DNA of 64,000 nt from an uncultured Actinomycetes bacterium (GCA_946803585.1 CAMPEQ010000011.1:372001-436000), one strand, 5' to 3'. Counted from the stretch's first letter, positions 8,850 to 18,762 are shown. Numbers and translations: made by a program. Notes: generated from the sequence alone by a model not told the origin.

Positions 8850-10187
8850 ATGTCGATCGAATTGTGGGGGCAGCCCACTGTTGACGATGCCATGGCAGTG
8901 CTTGGGGCGCTACAAGACGAAGTTGAGACGTTGAGTGGTGTCGATGCATCTGACCGGCTCTCGCGGGTAACAGCGTTGGCAGCACAGCTTGATGCCTACC
9001 GTGTCTCGCTGGTTGACACGATCCGCACGAGTGAGGTGTGGCGGGAGACAGACCCCAACGGCACCCCCGCTTCCTACTTGCGCAACGAGCACCTCATGGA
9101 TCAGCGGCAGGCAAAGTCCGACCTGCGAACCGCCACGGCATTCACCCGATTTCCTGAACTTGCGCAAGCTTGCCGGGCAGGTCGGGTCAGCCGTGCCAAA
9201 GTCGATGTCATCTTGGCGGTTGGGCTGAAGAACCAACATCGGGAAGATGCCCTAGGCGACTTCATTGCCATCTTCGTCGATCTGGCTGCTCGCGTCACGA
9301 TCTCGGACCTGAAGCGAACCCTTGAGCTTTGGGCTGATCAGATCGACCCCCTACCGAGCCCTGGTGACGGCAAGGACGCACATGCCCGACGAGAACTGCG
9401 CATTCACCAGCTCGGCGATGGGGTCAAACTCGATGGCTTCTTCGGCCCCGACCAAGGTATGCGGATCATGGTCGCAATCAACGGTGCCCTTGACCTGCAT
9501 CGCAGGGAGAATCCAGATGCCAAGGGGGCCGCTCAAGCCGATAATGCAAACGCCGAACATGGCAACTACCGGATAACCAATTCGACCGGTTCGCAACGGG
9601 CAGATGCGTTCATTGATGCCATCATCAACCCAATCCTGCAGGCTGGTTCGCTTCCGACTTCCGGCGGCGCTCCGGCCAATATCTGCGTGACAGTGCCACT
9701 CGAGCGCCTGCAGAGTCCAGACTCGCCCGTCGACGTCGATGAGCTCAAGGATCGCTTGGCGAACGGAACTTTGCGCCACCACTCTGCTGCAGTCGGTACG
9801 ACCAACGGTCCGGGCAACTTGCTGATCAACGCAGCCAAGGCCCAACAGCTTTCCTGTGACGCCACGATCCAGCGGATCATCCTGGATCCTGTTGGGAAGC
9901 CGCTGGATATCGGCCGTCGAACTCGCGTGATCCCCGAGCAAATCCGAACCGCCCTCGTCATCCGAGACGGGGGCTGCCGCTTCCCATTCTGCGACAAGCC
10001 AGCTGGATGGACCGAAGGTCACCATATTCAGCATTGGAGCCAGGGCGGGCCAACAAGCCTCGATAACCTCATTCTGCTCTGCTCTAGGCATCACCACCAG
10101 GTTCATTCCGAGCGAATACCGATCACCATGGGGAGAAACGGAATACCGAGAGTCGCGCTCGAGCACCGGTATAGCGATCGTTTGTAG
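8850..10187 (+). CDS. DUF222/13E12-type HNH endonuclease domain protein
   Basis: C-terminal RDGGCRFPFCDKPAGWTEGHHIQHWSQGGPTSLDNLILLCSRHHHQVH; DUF222-like N-terminus; start trimmed to ATG 8850. Confidence 0.88.
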   Translation: MSIELWGQPTVDDAMAVLGALQDEVETLSGVDASDRLSRVTALAAQLDAYRVSLVDTIRTSEVWRETDPNGTPASYLRNEHLMDQRQAKSDLRTATAFTRFPELAQACRAGRVSRAKVDVILAVGLKNQHREDALGDFIAIFVDLAARVTISDLKRTLELWADQIDPLPSPGDGKDAHARRELRIHQLGDGVKLDGFFGPDQGMRIMVAINGALDLHRRENPDAKGAAQADNANAEHGNYRITNSTGSQRADAFIDAIINPILQAGSLPTSGGAPANICVTVPLERLQSPDSPVDVDELKDRLANGTLRHHSAAVGTTNGPGNLLINAAKAQQLSCDATIQRIILDPVGKPLDIGRRTRVIPEQIRTALVIRDGGCRFPFCDKPAGWTEGHHIQHWSQGGPTSLDNLILLCSRHHHQVHSERIPITMGRNGIPRVALEHRYSDRL

Positions 10188-10342
10188 CGATGACCTCAGT
10201 GATTGGTGAGGTGCCCCACATCGAGGTTACGCATGCGTAGGTTGGGGCATGATGGAGGTGAGCAACACGAGATCCACCAGGGTTTGCCAGACCAACTATC
10301 GAGTCTGACGAGCCGAGATCTCCCAACCGAGAGGGTGAGCAT

Positions 10343-10537
10343 ATGAGCATCATCGACTCCACCAAGAACACTGCACTGTCCGTCAGCGGTCGCTCCAAAG
10401 AGATCGCCGGATTCGTCTTCAAGAACCGGGACCTTCAGACCGAAGGTAAGGCAGACCAGATCACCGCGAATCTCCGTCGCGCCCGCAGCAAAGGCACCGA
10501 GGCAGTCGCTTCCGTGCGCAAAGCGGCGGGGCTCTAA
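10343..10537 (+). CDS. Small CsbD-like protein
   Basis: 64 aa; GRSKEIAGFVFKNRDLQTEGKADQ resembles the CsbD motif GKxKExxGxxxxxxxLxxEGKxDQ. Confidence 0.5.
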   Translation: MSIIDSTKNTALSVSGRSKEIAGFVFKNRDLQTEGKADQITANLRRARSKGTEAVASVRKAAGL

Positions 10538-10610
10538 TCCGCCGACCGCATTCCGCCCAGCTGTGATCCGCTAGGGCTGATCTAGACCCAGATATATCGC
10601 GATCGCGCGG

Positions 10611-11243
10611 CTAGCCTAGGAGGCTGGTCGTGGCGGTCGCGATGCTATTTGCGATGACATCTGGCGACTGATCCGCCTCGATTACTAGATAGCGCCGCGG
10701 GTGCTCATTCGCCGCCATCAGGAACGCGGATCGCACCATCTCGTGAAAGCCCAGGTTCTCCGACTCCATCCGATCCGGTGCAGCATTCACTTGTCCTGCA
10801 CGGGCTAGACCCACAGTCGGATCGATATCCAGGATCAGCGTCAGATCAGGTAGTAGGCCGCCCGTCGCCCAGTGGCTCAATTCGCGGATCCTCTCGGCGC
10901 CGAGGTCGCGACCGAGGCCTTGGTAGGCAACCGAGGAATCAACGAACCGATCGCAAATAACGATCTTGCCGCTGGCTAACGCTGGTTCGATGAGGGCTGA
11001 GACGTGCTCGGCCCGCGCGGCGGCGAATAGCAACGCCTCGGCGCGTGGATTGAGACCGGAGTATTCGGGGTCGAGCACTAGTTCGCGGATCGCTTCGGCC
11101 CCCGCGGTGCCGCCTGGCTCTCGCGTAACGACGACCTCGTAGCCACTCGCACGAAGTGATGCGGCCAGCCGGGCAACTTGCGTCGACTTCCCTGCGCCTT
11201 CACCGCCTTCAAAGACGATGAACGCTCCCCGCTGAATGTTCAT
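10611..11243 (-). CDS. tmk: dTMP kinase
   Basis: GAFIVFEGGEGAGKSTQVARLAASLR; VVTREPGGT; ICDRFVDSSVAYQGLGR. Confidence 0.95.
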   Translation of the reverse strand: MNIQRGAFIVFEGGEGAGKSTQVARLAASLRASGYEVVVTREPGGTAGAEAIRELVLDPEYSGLNPRAEALLFAAARAEHVSALIEPALASGKIVICDRFVDSSVAYQGLGRDLGAERIRELSHWATGGLLPDLTLILDIDPTVGLARAGQVNAAPDRMESENLGFHEMVRSAFLMAANEHPRRYLVIEADQSPDVIANSIATATTSLLG

Positions 11244-11262
11244 ACTGCTACTTGACCACGGT

Positions 11263-14007
11263 CTACTTCACAGCCGACTTCTTGGCGGTGCTCTTCTTAG
11301 CAGCACTCTTTTTGGCTGTGCTTTTCTTCGCTGCGGTCTTCTTAGCGGGGGCCTTCTTCGCAGCTTTCTTAGCCCGCTTCTTTGGCGGCCCAGCCGCTCG
11401 GCGATCGGCGAGGAGTTCGACCGCTCGTTGCAGGGTGATCGTATTGGGATCATCCGCAACTCGAAGTGATGCGTTGGTCTCGCCGTCGGTGACGTACGGG
11501 CCGAACCGGCCATCCTTCAACATAATCATCGACTCGGTTGTTGGATCCGGACCGATCTCCTTACCCGGATCGGCTGCCGCGCGTCCGCGCTTCTTCGGCT
11601 CAGCAAGGAGTTTGAGTGCACCCTCCTCGTCGATCGAGAACAGGCTGGGCTCATCGGGCAACGAACGTGATTCCTTATTCCACGTGATGTACGGGCCGTA
11701 GCGGCCGTTACGCGCCAGGATCTCTTCGCCATCCTCGGGGTGGGCACATACGACGCGGGGTAGCGAGAGCAGCTTCATGGCGTCGTCGAAGGTCACGGTG
11801 TCTAGGTTCATGTCCTTGAACAGCGAAGCGGTTCGAGGTTTCACAGTTGCCTTGCGGCGGCGCTTTGGCTTCTTCTCGCCCTCGGCGACTGGCTCGGGTT
11901 CGGGCTCTTCAGGTAGAAGTTCGGTGACGTAAGGACCGTAGCGTCCGGTCTTAGCAACGATGACGTTACCGCTGGCTGGGTCTATCCCAAGTTCGCGATC
12001 ACCCGAGGGCATCGCGAGTAACTCTTCGGCGACCGTTGCGGTTAGCTCGTCCGGTGCCATATCAGCAGGAACGTTCGCTCGTTCGCCATCCTTTTCCAAG
12101 TACGGGCCGTATCGACCGACCCGCAGTAGTGCATCCGAGTCGCGGATAGGGAAGGTAGAGATACCCCGGGCATCGATATCGCCTAGACCAGCAACGAGTT
12201 GGTGCAGACCGGGGAAGTCCTTACCAGCGATTCCGGTACCACCCCGGTAGAAGTTCTCGAGCACCTGTAGCCGGGCCACGTCACCGGAGGCGACCGTATC
12301 GAGCGTCTGTTCCATCGTGGCGGTGAAGTCGTAGTCAACGAGGCCGCCGAAGTGCTCCTCCAGGAGCCGGATAACCGCGAAGGCTAACCAGCTTGGGGTC
12401 AGCGCAGTACCTCGTTTGAATACGTACCCACGATCCACGAGCACCGTCATGATCGAGGCGTAAGTACTTGGACGTCCGATACCGCGTTCTTCGAGCTGCT
12501 TTACCAGGCTGGCTTCGGTAAATCGGGCAGGTGGTTTGGTCGAATGTGGATCGACACTGAGGTCCGCGAGAGTGACCGTCTCCCCTTCGGCAAGAGCCGG
12601 TAGGCGGACCTCTTTCTTCTTACCGTCGTCCGCTGACGTCGCCTCGTCATCGCCCTCTTCGTAGGCGGCAAGGAAACCGGGGAAGGTGACAACCGTCCCG
12701 CTCGCACTGAACTCGGCACGTCGGTCGTCACTGGCCACGGCAGTCAACTTGATCGTGGTGGTAGCGATCTTTGCGTCAGCCATCTGCGACGCGACAGTGC
12801 GCTTCCAGATCAAGTCGTACAGCGCGAACTCATCGCCATGCAGCGTTCCGGCCACCTCAGCGGGAGTGCGGAAGACATCTCCGGACGGGCGAATCGCCTC
12901 GTGCGCCTCTTGGGCGTTCTTAACTTTGCGCTCGTAGCGCCGAGGGGCGGGAGAAACGTGGTCGTCTCCGTATAGCGCACCAGCCTGTTTGCGGGCTGCA
13001 CTAATCGCGGAGTCCGACAACGTGGTGGAGTCGGTACGCATATAGGTAATGAAGCCTCGCTCATAGAGGCCCTGGGCGATACTCATCGTGCGCTGTGCTC
13101 CCCAGCGCAGCTTGTTCGAGGCCTCTCGCTGCAAGGTGGAAGTCATGAACGGGGCAGCGGGTTTGCGCGTTCCGGGACGGCGTTCAACCGAAGTCACCGA
13201 CATCGGAGCATCCGTCAGTGCCGCGGCGAGCCCGCGGGCGCCAGCCTCATCTAGGCGCAGCAGATCGGGCTTCTTGAGCTGTCCGTTGTCGTCGAAGTCG
13301 TTACCGGAAGCAATACGCGAGCCATCCACCGATACCAGCCGAGCGGAGAACGACCCAGGGTCGACTGTCGCAGCGAGGTCCCAATATGAGGCGGTGGTGT
13401 AAGCGATTCGGGCACGTTCGCGGTCAACAATAAGCCGCAGTGCTACCGACTGCACCCGTCCAGCCGACAAGCCCTGCATAACCTTCTTCCACAGGACGGG
13501 CGAGACCTCAAAGCCATAAAGGCGATCGAGGATTCGGCGGGTCTCTTGGGCATCGACAAGGGAGCGATTGAGATCGCGGGTTTGTTCAGAAGCGCGCTGG
13601 ATTGCCTCTTTGGTGATCTCGTGGAAGACCATCCGCTTGACCGGAACCTTGGGTTTGAGGACCTCCAGCAGATGCCAGGCGATGGCCTCTCCCTCGCGGT
13701 CCTCATCTGTTGCGAGTAGGAGCTCGTCAGCTGACTCGAGCTTCTTCTTAAGCTCCGCAACCTTTGCCTTCTTCGACGGCGGAATAACCCAGATCGGCGC
13801 AAAGTCGTTGTCGACATCGATCGCCATCCGCGCCCACGGCAGCCCTTTGTACTTGGCGGGGGTGTCTGCGGCGTTCTTTGGGAGGTCGCGAATATGGCCG
13901 ACACTGGAGTCGACGTCATAGCCAGCGCCCAGGTAACCCTGGATCGTCTTAGCCTTCGCCGGTGACTCGACAATGACGAGGCGCCGAACAACATCTTTCG
14001 TGGGCAC
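11263..14007 (-). CDS. topA: DNA topoisomerase I with Lys/Ala-rich C-terminal tail
   Basis: LVIVESPAKAKTIQGYLG; ITYMRTDSTTLS; GRYGPY repeats; KKAAKKAPAKKTAAKKSTAKKSAAKK tail. Confidence 0.97.
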   Translation of the reverse strand: MPTKDVVRRLVIVESPAKAKTIQGYLGAGYDVDSSVGHIRDLPKNAADTPAKYKGLPWARMAIDVDNDFAPIWVIPPSKKAKVAELKKKLESADELLLATDEDREGEAIAWHLLEVLKPKVPVKRMVFHEITKEAIQRASEQTRDLNRSLVDAQETRRILDRLYGFEVSPVLWKKVMQGLSAGRVQSVALRLIVDRERARIAYTTASYWDLAATVDPGSFSARLVSVDGSRIASGNDFDDNGQLKKPDLLRLDEAGARGLAAALTDAPMSVTSVERRPGTRKPAAPFMTSTLQREASNKLRWGAQRTMSIAQGLYERGFITYMRTDSTTLSDSAISAARKQAGALYGDDHVSPAPRRYERKVKNAQEAHEAIRPSGDVFRTPAEVAGTLHGDEFALYDLIWKRTVASQMADAKIATTTIKLTAVASDDRRAEFSASGTVVTFPGFLAAYEEGDDEATSADDGKKKEVRLPALAEGETVTLADLSVDPHSTKPPARFTEASLVKQLEERGIGRPSTYASIMTVLVDRGYVFKRGTALTPSWLAFAVIRLLEEHFGGLVDYDFTATMEQTLDTVASGDVARLQVLENFYRGGTGIAGKDFPGLHQLVAGLGDIDARGISTFPIRDSDALLRVGRYGPYLEKDGERANVPADMAPDELTATVAEELLAMPSGDRELGIDPASGNVIVAKTGRYGPYVTELLPEEPEPEPVAEGEKKPKRRRKATVKPRTASLFKDMNLDTVTFDDAMKLLSLPRVVCAHPEDGEEILARNGRYGPYITWNKESRSLPDEPSLFSIDEEGALKLLAEPKKRGRAAADPGKEIGPDPTTESMIMLKDGRFGPYVTDGETNASLRVADDPNTITLQRAVELLADRRAAGPPKKRAKKAAKKAPAKKTAAKKSTAKKSAAKKSTAKKSAVK

Positions 14008-14205
14008 GAAACGTGCTCCTTTGCATTGATCTTGTTACTTGGCTGGGTGGTGCTGGGGCGATTCCCCTGTCGACACAATAGGCAATTCCGATATGGACGT
14101 TACCCACGATGTCAAACCGACCCGAGATGTACCCCCACAAATACCGTTTCAAACATTCGCTGGACGTATCCCTTTTGATCGTTCATAGGGCGAGTAGAGA
14201 AAGCG

Positions 14206-14253
14206 AATAGGGCCGTGGGCGACACACCATGGTGTGCCACTCACGACCCTATT
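14206..14253. terminator. Long imperfect hairpin downstream of hppA
   Basis: AATAGGGcCGTGgGcgaCACACCATGGTGTGccaCtCACgaCCCTATT. Confidence 0.6.
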
Positions 14254-14281
14254 GCGCGGTGTAGCGGTTGCTAGCTGCTCA

Positions 14282-16738
14282 CTAGCTGACCGGCGTTGAC
14301 TCTTCTTTCGAATCGCCGTTGCCGTTGTCAGCAGCCTCATCGGAGGCCGGTGCGTCAGCGGTGTCACCTGGTGACTGCGGATCGTCGGAACCCTTGAGGT
14401 TCTCGTCGATGTCGTCCTCGCCGACGGCAATCGGGCGACGGTTGCTGATGATGACGGCAGCCACAATGATGGCGGTCGCGCCGGCAGCAATACCTAGCCG
14501 TAGCCCGGTCTGCTCGGTGAGGAACATCGTCACAACTGCTGGTGCGATAAGCAGAGCGACCAAGTTCATGACCTTGATGAGCGGGTTGATGGACGGGCCG
14601 GCGGTGTCCTTGAACGGATCACCGACTGTGTCACCAATAACGGTGGCCTCGTGCGCTGGTGAGCCCTTTCCACCGTAGTTGCCATCCTCGACGTACTTCT
14701 TGGCGTTATCCCATGCCCCACCGGAGTTGGACAAGAAGACGGCCATCAGCAGTCCGGTCGCAATCGTTCCGACCAGGAAGGCACCGAGAGCGCCGATACC
14801 GAGAGAGAACCCAACCGCGATCGGTGTGAGTACCGCGAGCAGGCCAGGTGTGGCCAGCTCACGGAGCGAATCGCGAGTCACGATGTCGACGACGCGAGCG
14901 TACTCAGGCTTCTCCGTACCTTCCATGATGCCGGGGTGATCGCGGAACTGGCGGCGAACCTCGAAGATAACCGCACCTGCGGCACGGGAGACGGCGTTGA
15001 TAGCCAGCCCCGAGAACAGGAACACGACAGCGGCACCGATGATCAGACCGACCAAGTTACGCGGGTTGGCCACATCAAGAATGCCCAGGTACTGGGTTCC
15101 ATTGGTGAAGCCGAGTCCTTCCAGAACACGTGGGGTGCTCTCCTGGACTGATACCACTGCCTCGCTAATCGAGTCTCGGAATGCTCCGAATAGCGCGGTC
15201 GCCGCTAGGACAGCCGTCGCAATCGCGATTCCCTTGGTGATTGCCTTGGTGGTGTTTCCGACAGCGTCCAGGCTGGTAAGAACCTGCGCGCCTTCCTCAT
15301 CAACGTCACCGGACATCTCGGCAATACCTTGGGCATTGTCCGAGATCGGTCCGAACGTATCCATCGCGACGATGACGCCGACGGTGGTGAGCAATCCGGT
15401 ACCGGCCATCGCGATGGCGAACAGGCTCAGCAGCAGCGAACCGCCGCCGAGTAGGAACGCACCGTAGACGGCGGCACATACAACCAGCGCGGAGTAAACA
15501 GCCGACTCCAGCCCGAGTGAGATACCCGAGAGGATGACGGTTGCTGGCCCGGTCAGTGAGGACTGCGAGACGGTGTCGACCGGCTTGCGGTCAGTCTCGG
15601 TGAAGTAGCCCGTGAGGACCTGCATAGCTGCTGCCAGCAAGATTCCGATCAGGACTGCACCGATGATGATGTAGCGGGGGTTAACCGTGGTCAGTTCGAA
15701 GACCTCGAGTCCCAAACGTGGGAAGTCAACGCCCTTGAGCTCGGCCAGTGTGGCTGGTAGGAGCAAGAAGGAACCGACGACGACCAACACGGCCGAGATG
15801 ATCGCCGAGATGAAGAAGCCACGGTTAATGGCGGTCATACCCGAACGGTCGTTCTTTCGCGGCGCAATGGTGAAGATACCGATCATCGCAGTGATGACAC
15901 CAATGGCCGGAATGATCAGCGGAAGAACGAGCCCGATTTCACCGAAGGCTGCCTTACCCAAAATGAGTGCAGCCACGAGCGTGACGGCGTAGGACTCGAA
16001 GAGGTCAGCTGCCATACCCGCGCAGTCGCCCACGTTGTCGCCGACGTTGTCAGCGATGGTGGCGGCGTTGCGGGGGTCATCCTCTGGGATGCCTTGCTCG
16101 ACCTTGCCGACCAGGTCGGCGCCGACGTCGGCAGCCTTGGTGAAGATTCCGCCACCGACTCGCATGAACATAGCGAGAAGAGCGGCACCAAATCCGAAGC
16201 CTTCAAGGACCTTGGGGGCGTCTCCCTTATAGATAAGGACGACGAGCGCGGCACCGAAGAGTCCAAGCCCAACGGTGAACATTCCGGCAACGCCACCGGA
16301 GCGGATCGCGATCTTCATCGCTGGAACCTCGCCCGCGTCTTGCGCGGCGGCTGCGACGCGAACGTTGGCCCGAACTGCTAGCCACATTCCGACGTAGCCC
16401 GTGACACCGGAGAACACTGCTCCGACGACGAAGAAGATGGACCGACCGATTCGCTCCGAGTTGGTCTCGGCCGGAAGCAGGAATAAAACGAAGAAGACGA
16501 TGACAGCAAAGATGCTGAGCGTCTTGAACTGGCGGGTCAGGTATGCGGCGGCGCCCTCTTGCACGGCCCCGGCGATCTCCTGCATGTTCTCAGTGCCCTG
16601 GCTGTTGGCGAGTACGCCACGAACCAGGACCGCCGCCACTACCAGCGCTAGTAAGGCAATGAGAGCCACAATCACCGCGTAGGTGAAGTTGGCGCCTTCT
16701 AGCGCGACAGTGACGTCGGCAGCCAAAACTGCTGACAT
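14282..16738 (-). CDS. hppA: Membrane-bound H+-translocating pyrophosphatase
   Basis: DVGADLVGKVEQGIPEDDPRNAATIADNVGDNVGDCAGMAADLFESY; GNTTKAITKG. Confidence 0.97.
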   Translation of the reverse strand: MSAVLAADVTVALEGANFTYAVIVALIALLALVVAAVLVRGVLANSQGTENMQEIAGAVQEGAAAYLTRQFKTLSIFAVIVFFVLFLLPAETNSERIGRSIFFVVGAVFSGVTGYVGMWLAVRANVRVAAAAQDAGEVPAMKIAIRSGGVAGMFTVGLGLFGAALVVLIYKGDAPKVLEGFGFGAALLAMFMRVGGGIFTKAADVGADLVGKVEQGIPEDDPRNAATIADNVGDNVGDCAGMAADLFESYAVTLVAALILGKAAFGEIGLVLPLIIPAIGVITAMIGIFTIAPRKNDRSGMTAINRGFFISAIISAVLVVVGSFLLLPATLAELKGVDFPRLGLEVFELTTVNPRYIIIGAVLIGILLAAAMQVLTGYFTETDRKPVDTVSQSSLTGPATVILSGISLGLESAVYSALVVCAAVYGAFLLGGGSLLLSLFAIAMAGTGLLTTVGVIVAMDTFGPISDNAQGIAEMSGDVDEEGAQVLTSLDAVGNTTKAITKGIAIATAVLAATALFGAFRDSISEAVVSVQESTPRVLEGLGFTNGTQYLGILDVANPRNLVGLIIGAAVVFLFSGLAINAVSRAAGAVIFEVRRQFRDHPGIMEGTEKPEYARVVDIVTRDSLRELATPGLLAVLTPIAVGFSLGIGALGAFLVGTIATGLLMAVFLSNSGGAWDNAKKYVEDGNYGGKGSPAHEATVIGDTVGDPFKDTAGPSINPLIKVMNLVALLIAPAVVTMFLTEQTGLRLGIAAGATAIIVAAVIISNRRPIAVGEDDIDENLKGSDDPQSPGDTADAPASDEAADNGNGDSKEESTPVS

Positions 16739-16943
16739 TCGGGTCTCCTTGTCACGGTGAAGTAGGGCAAAATCTCGCGCTCAACGCGGTAGCTCTACAA
16801 CGAACGCAGGCATGCCGCATAGACGAGGCTCGACCCTAGCCTTCGGAACCGCCTCGTGTTCAAGGCGGCGAATTGCCGCGAGTGTATGCCGAAAGAGTGA
16901 CAGAAGTTGCGACCGACCCCCGAGGGTGCCGTCAAATATCTGA

Positions 16944-17327
16944 TCAGGCCGCGTTGTCGGCAGGCCAGGACATCTCAACGCGAGAACCGCCACCGGCAGA
17001 CTCGACTGTGCTCTGCTGCGCCAGACTAGAAATCAGCGCGAGGGCCATCTCATCAATAGCGTCTGGAGTCGCCACTAGCTCGACTTGGTCAAACACCCGC
17101 ACGTGGAATCGATTGGGTACGTCCTCTAGTTCAATCCGTACCTCTGCTGAGCTGCGGGCATCTTGATGACGCAGCACCGCGCGAGCGCACGCCTCGCCAA
17201 CTGCCTGGCGTAGTTCGTCCAAGATATCTTCACTTACTCCACCGCGGCGAGCAGCGGAACTCGCGACGAGACGAGCGAGGCGCACATGCTCCGTCCCGGG
17301 CGGGATTCGCAAGATAGCGGTGGACAT
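16944..17327 (-). CDS. RsbW-type ATP-binding anti-sigma regulator (ApgA-like)
   Basis: Immediately after a STAS gene; ELRQAVGEACARAVLRH...VFDQVELV HATPase-like; start trimmed to 17327. Confidence 0.75.
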   Translation of the reverse strand: MSTAILRIPPGTEHVRLARLVASSAARRGGVSEDILDELRQAVGEACARAVLRHQDARSSAEVRIELEDVPNRFHVRVFDQVELVATPDAIDEMALALISSLAQQSTVESAGGGSRVEMSWPADNAA

Positions 17328-17328
17328 A

Positions 17329-17664
17329 TCAGGCAGCCAACGCGTCATCGACGCTCGCGTGAATGCCGATCACCGCGTCCAAGCCCGTGATCCGAAAGAC
17401 CTTAGTGATCCGATCAGTCGTCGCGACGACATCGAGCGAACCGTCGGACTCGCGCAGACGTTTGAGTGCTTTGACGAGGACTCCGAGCCCGGTCGAGTCC
17501 AGGAACTCAACATTCGAAAGGTCGATGACAACCCGAGTTGCGCCATCGGAGATCAGCGCTGAGACGGCCACGTCGAGTTCGGGGGCGGTATGGACGTCAA
17601 CCTCGCCTGCGACTTCCACGATTGAGCGGCCCTGTTCCTGGCGGGTGGCTAGCGTGATCTCCAC
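17329..17664 (-). CDS. STAS domain anti-sigma factor antagonist (BldG-like)
   Basis: VEITLATRQEQGRSIVEVAGEVDVHTAPELD...VVIDLSNVEFLDSTGLGVLVKALKRLR...KVFRITGLDAVIGIHASVDDA; GTG start at 17664. Confidence 0.88.
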   Translation of the reverse strand: MEITLATRQEQGRSIVEVAGEVDVHTAPELDVAVSALISDGATRVVIDLSNVEFLDSTGLGVLVKALKRLRESDGSLDVVATTDRITKVFRITGLDAVIGIHASVDDALAA

Positions 17665-17762
17665 AGTGTGGCCCTTCGGTTGTTCTTGTCTATTGCGGCG
17701 AGTCTCTCGGGGTAACTTTTGCACAAATCACCCGACGATGATCGCGCGGGATCACTCGTGAT

Positions 17763-18158
17763 TCAGTCTGCGCCTCGCTGCGGCGCTCCCGCCCGGGCCG
17801 TCATCTTGATTCGCGGTGCGCGATTACCTGCTCGTGCTGCCAATGCCGTGAGGAGTTTGCCCGGTGAGACGGCGACCTGCACCTCTACGTCGGATGAAGC
17901 TGTCGAGCAACGGGTCAGCGTAGCGCCGTTTGCGGCAACGATACGGCGCGCGACCGCGCATTGCGTCCCATCAAGGACGTGCTCAGCCCCAGCAAGAGCA
18001 CCCAGATCGGCCGCAGCGGCTGCCTTGGCTCGACCGGATGCAAGCTCGGTCATCGCAATCCCAACCAGTCCGAGCACCAGAACCAAAGAGATTGCCGTGA
18101 GCCAGACGACGGTCGCAGCACCTCGATCTGCTCTATCGGCACGCCAACGTGTCGTCAT
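17763..18158 (-). CDS. Rv3654c-family TadE-like protein
   Basis: DRGAATVVWLTAISLVLVLGLVGIAMTELASGRAKAAAAADLGALAGA. Confidence 0.8.
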   Translation of the reverse strand: MTTRWRADRADRGAATVVWLTAISLVLVLGLVGIAMTELASGRAKAAAAADLGALAGAEHVLDGTQCAVARRIVAANGATLTRCSTASSDVEVQVAVSPGKLLTALAARAGNRAPRIKMTARAGAPQRGAD

Positions 18159-18484
18159 CGTGGTTCCACCTGCGCCACGGCCCGACTCGAGACCTTCAGC
18201 GAGGGCAGCGCAAAGATCGGGTCGAGTCCAGTGGTGACAACGACCGTCACCTCGCCGCCATTTCCTGAGCCGGAGCGGTTGATGCGCACGTTTGCATCGG
18301 AGTAGGACTGGCGCGCAGTCGCCACTATCTGTGCGTTCGTGTCCCCTCGGGCTGCTGCCCGGGCTGCCGCACGGGCGGATTCCTGCGTTCTCACATGGGC
18401 GATCCCCACCCCAATCGCATAGATCATCAGGCCCAACACGACGGTGACTGCCAGCAGCCCCACGGCAATTTCAGCCGTCACCAT
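18155..18484 (-). CDS. TadE-family pilus assembly protein
   Basis: MVTAEIAVGLLAVTVVLGLMIYAIGVGIAHVRTQESARAAARAAARGD; start trimmed to 18484. Confidence 0.75.
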   Translation of the reverse strand: MVTAEIAVGLLAVTVVLGLMIYAIGVGIAHVRTQESARAAARAAARGDTNAQIVATARQSYSDANVRINRSGSGNGGEVTVVVTTGLDPIFALPSLKVSSRAVAQVEPR

Positions 18485-18582
18485 CCCACGGTCGCGTGAG
18501 CAGCGAAGGACCCCACAGTTAGCGCAGTTGCCTGGCCCGCCCCGGGGGTCAGGGCGGAAGCCCCGACCCCCGTTCGGCCGAC

Positions 18583-18762
18583 TTAGCCCAACCACGAGAA
18601 GGCTCGTTGCACGACGCTCCAGAGGAGGTCCTGAACGTCAGGGCTCTGCAGCAGTTTGAGTAGTAGGCCGCCAAAGCCCGCAGCTGCGACAGTGCCCACT
18701 GCATACTCGGCTGTTGACATTCCAGCGTCCTCATCAACGACGCGTGCCAAGTGCTTCTTCAT
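18583..18762 (-). CDS. DUF4244/Flp-like small pilin (59 aa; absent from supplied ORF track)
   Basis: Hand translation MKKHLARVVDEDAGMSTAEYAVGTVAAAGFGGLLLKLLQSPDVQDLLWSVVQRAFSWLG*; G/MSTAEYAVG pilin motif; sits between tadE-like and tadC-like genes. Confidence 0.82.
   Translation of the reverse strand: MKKHLARVVDEDAGMSTAEYAVGTVAAAGFGGLLLKLLQSPDVQDLLWSVVQRAFSWLG

Noticed and set aside
9351-10166. 271-aa minus-strand ORF inside the DUF222-HNH gene
   Set aside because: Shadow ORF opposite a clear HNH-domain gene; no motif.
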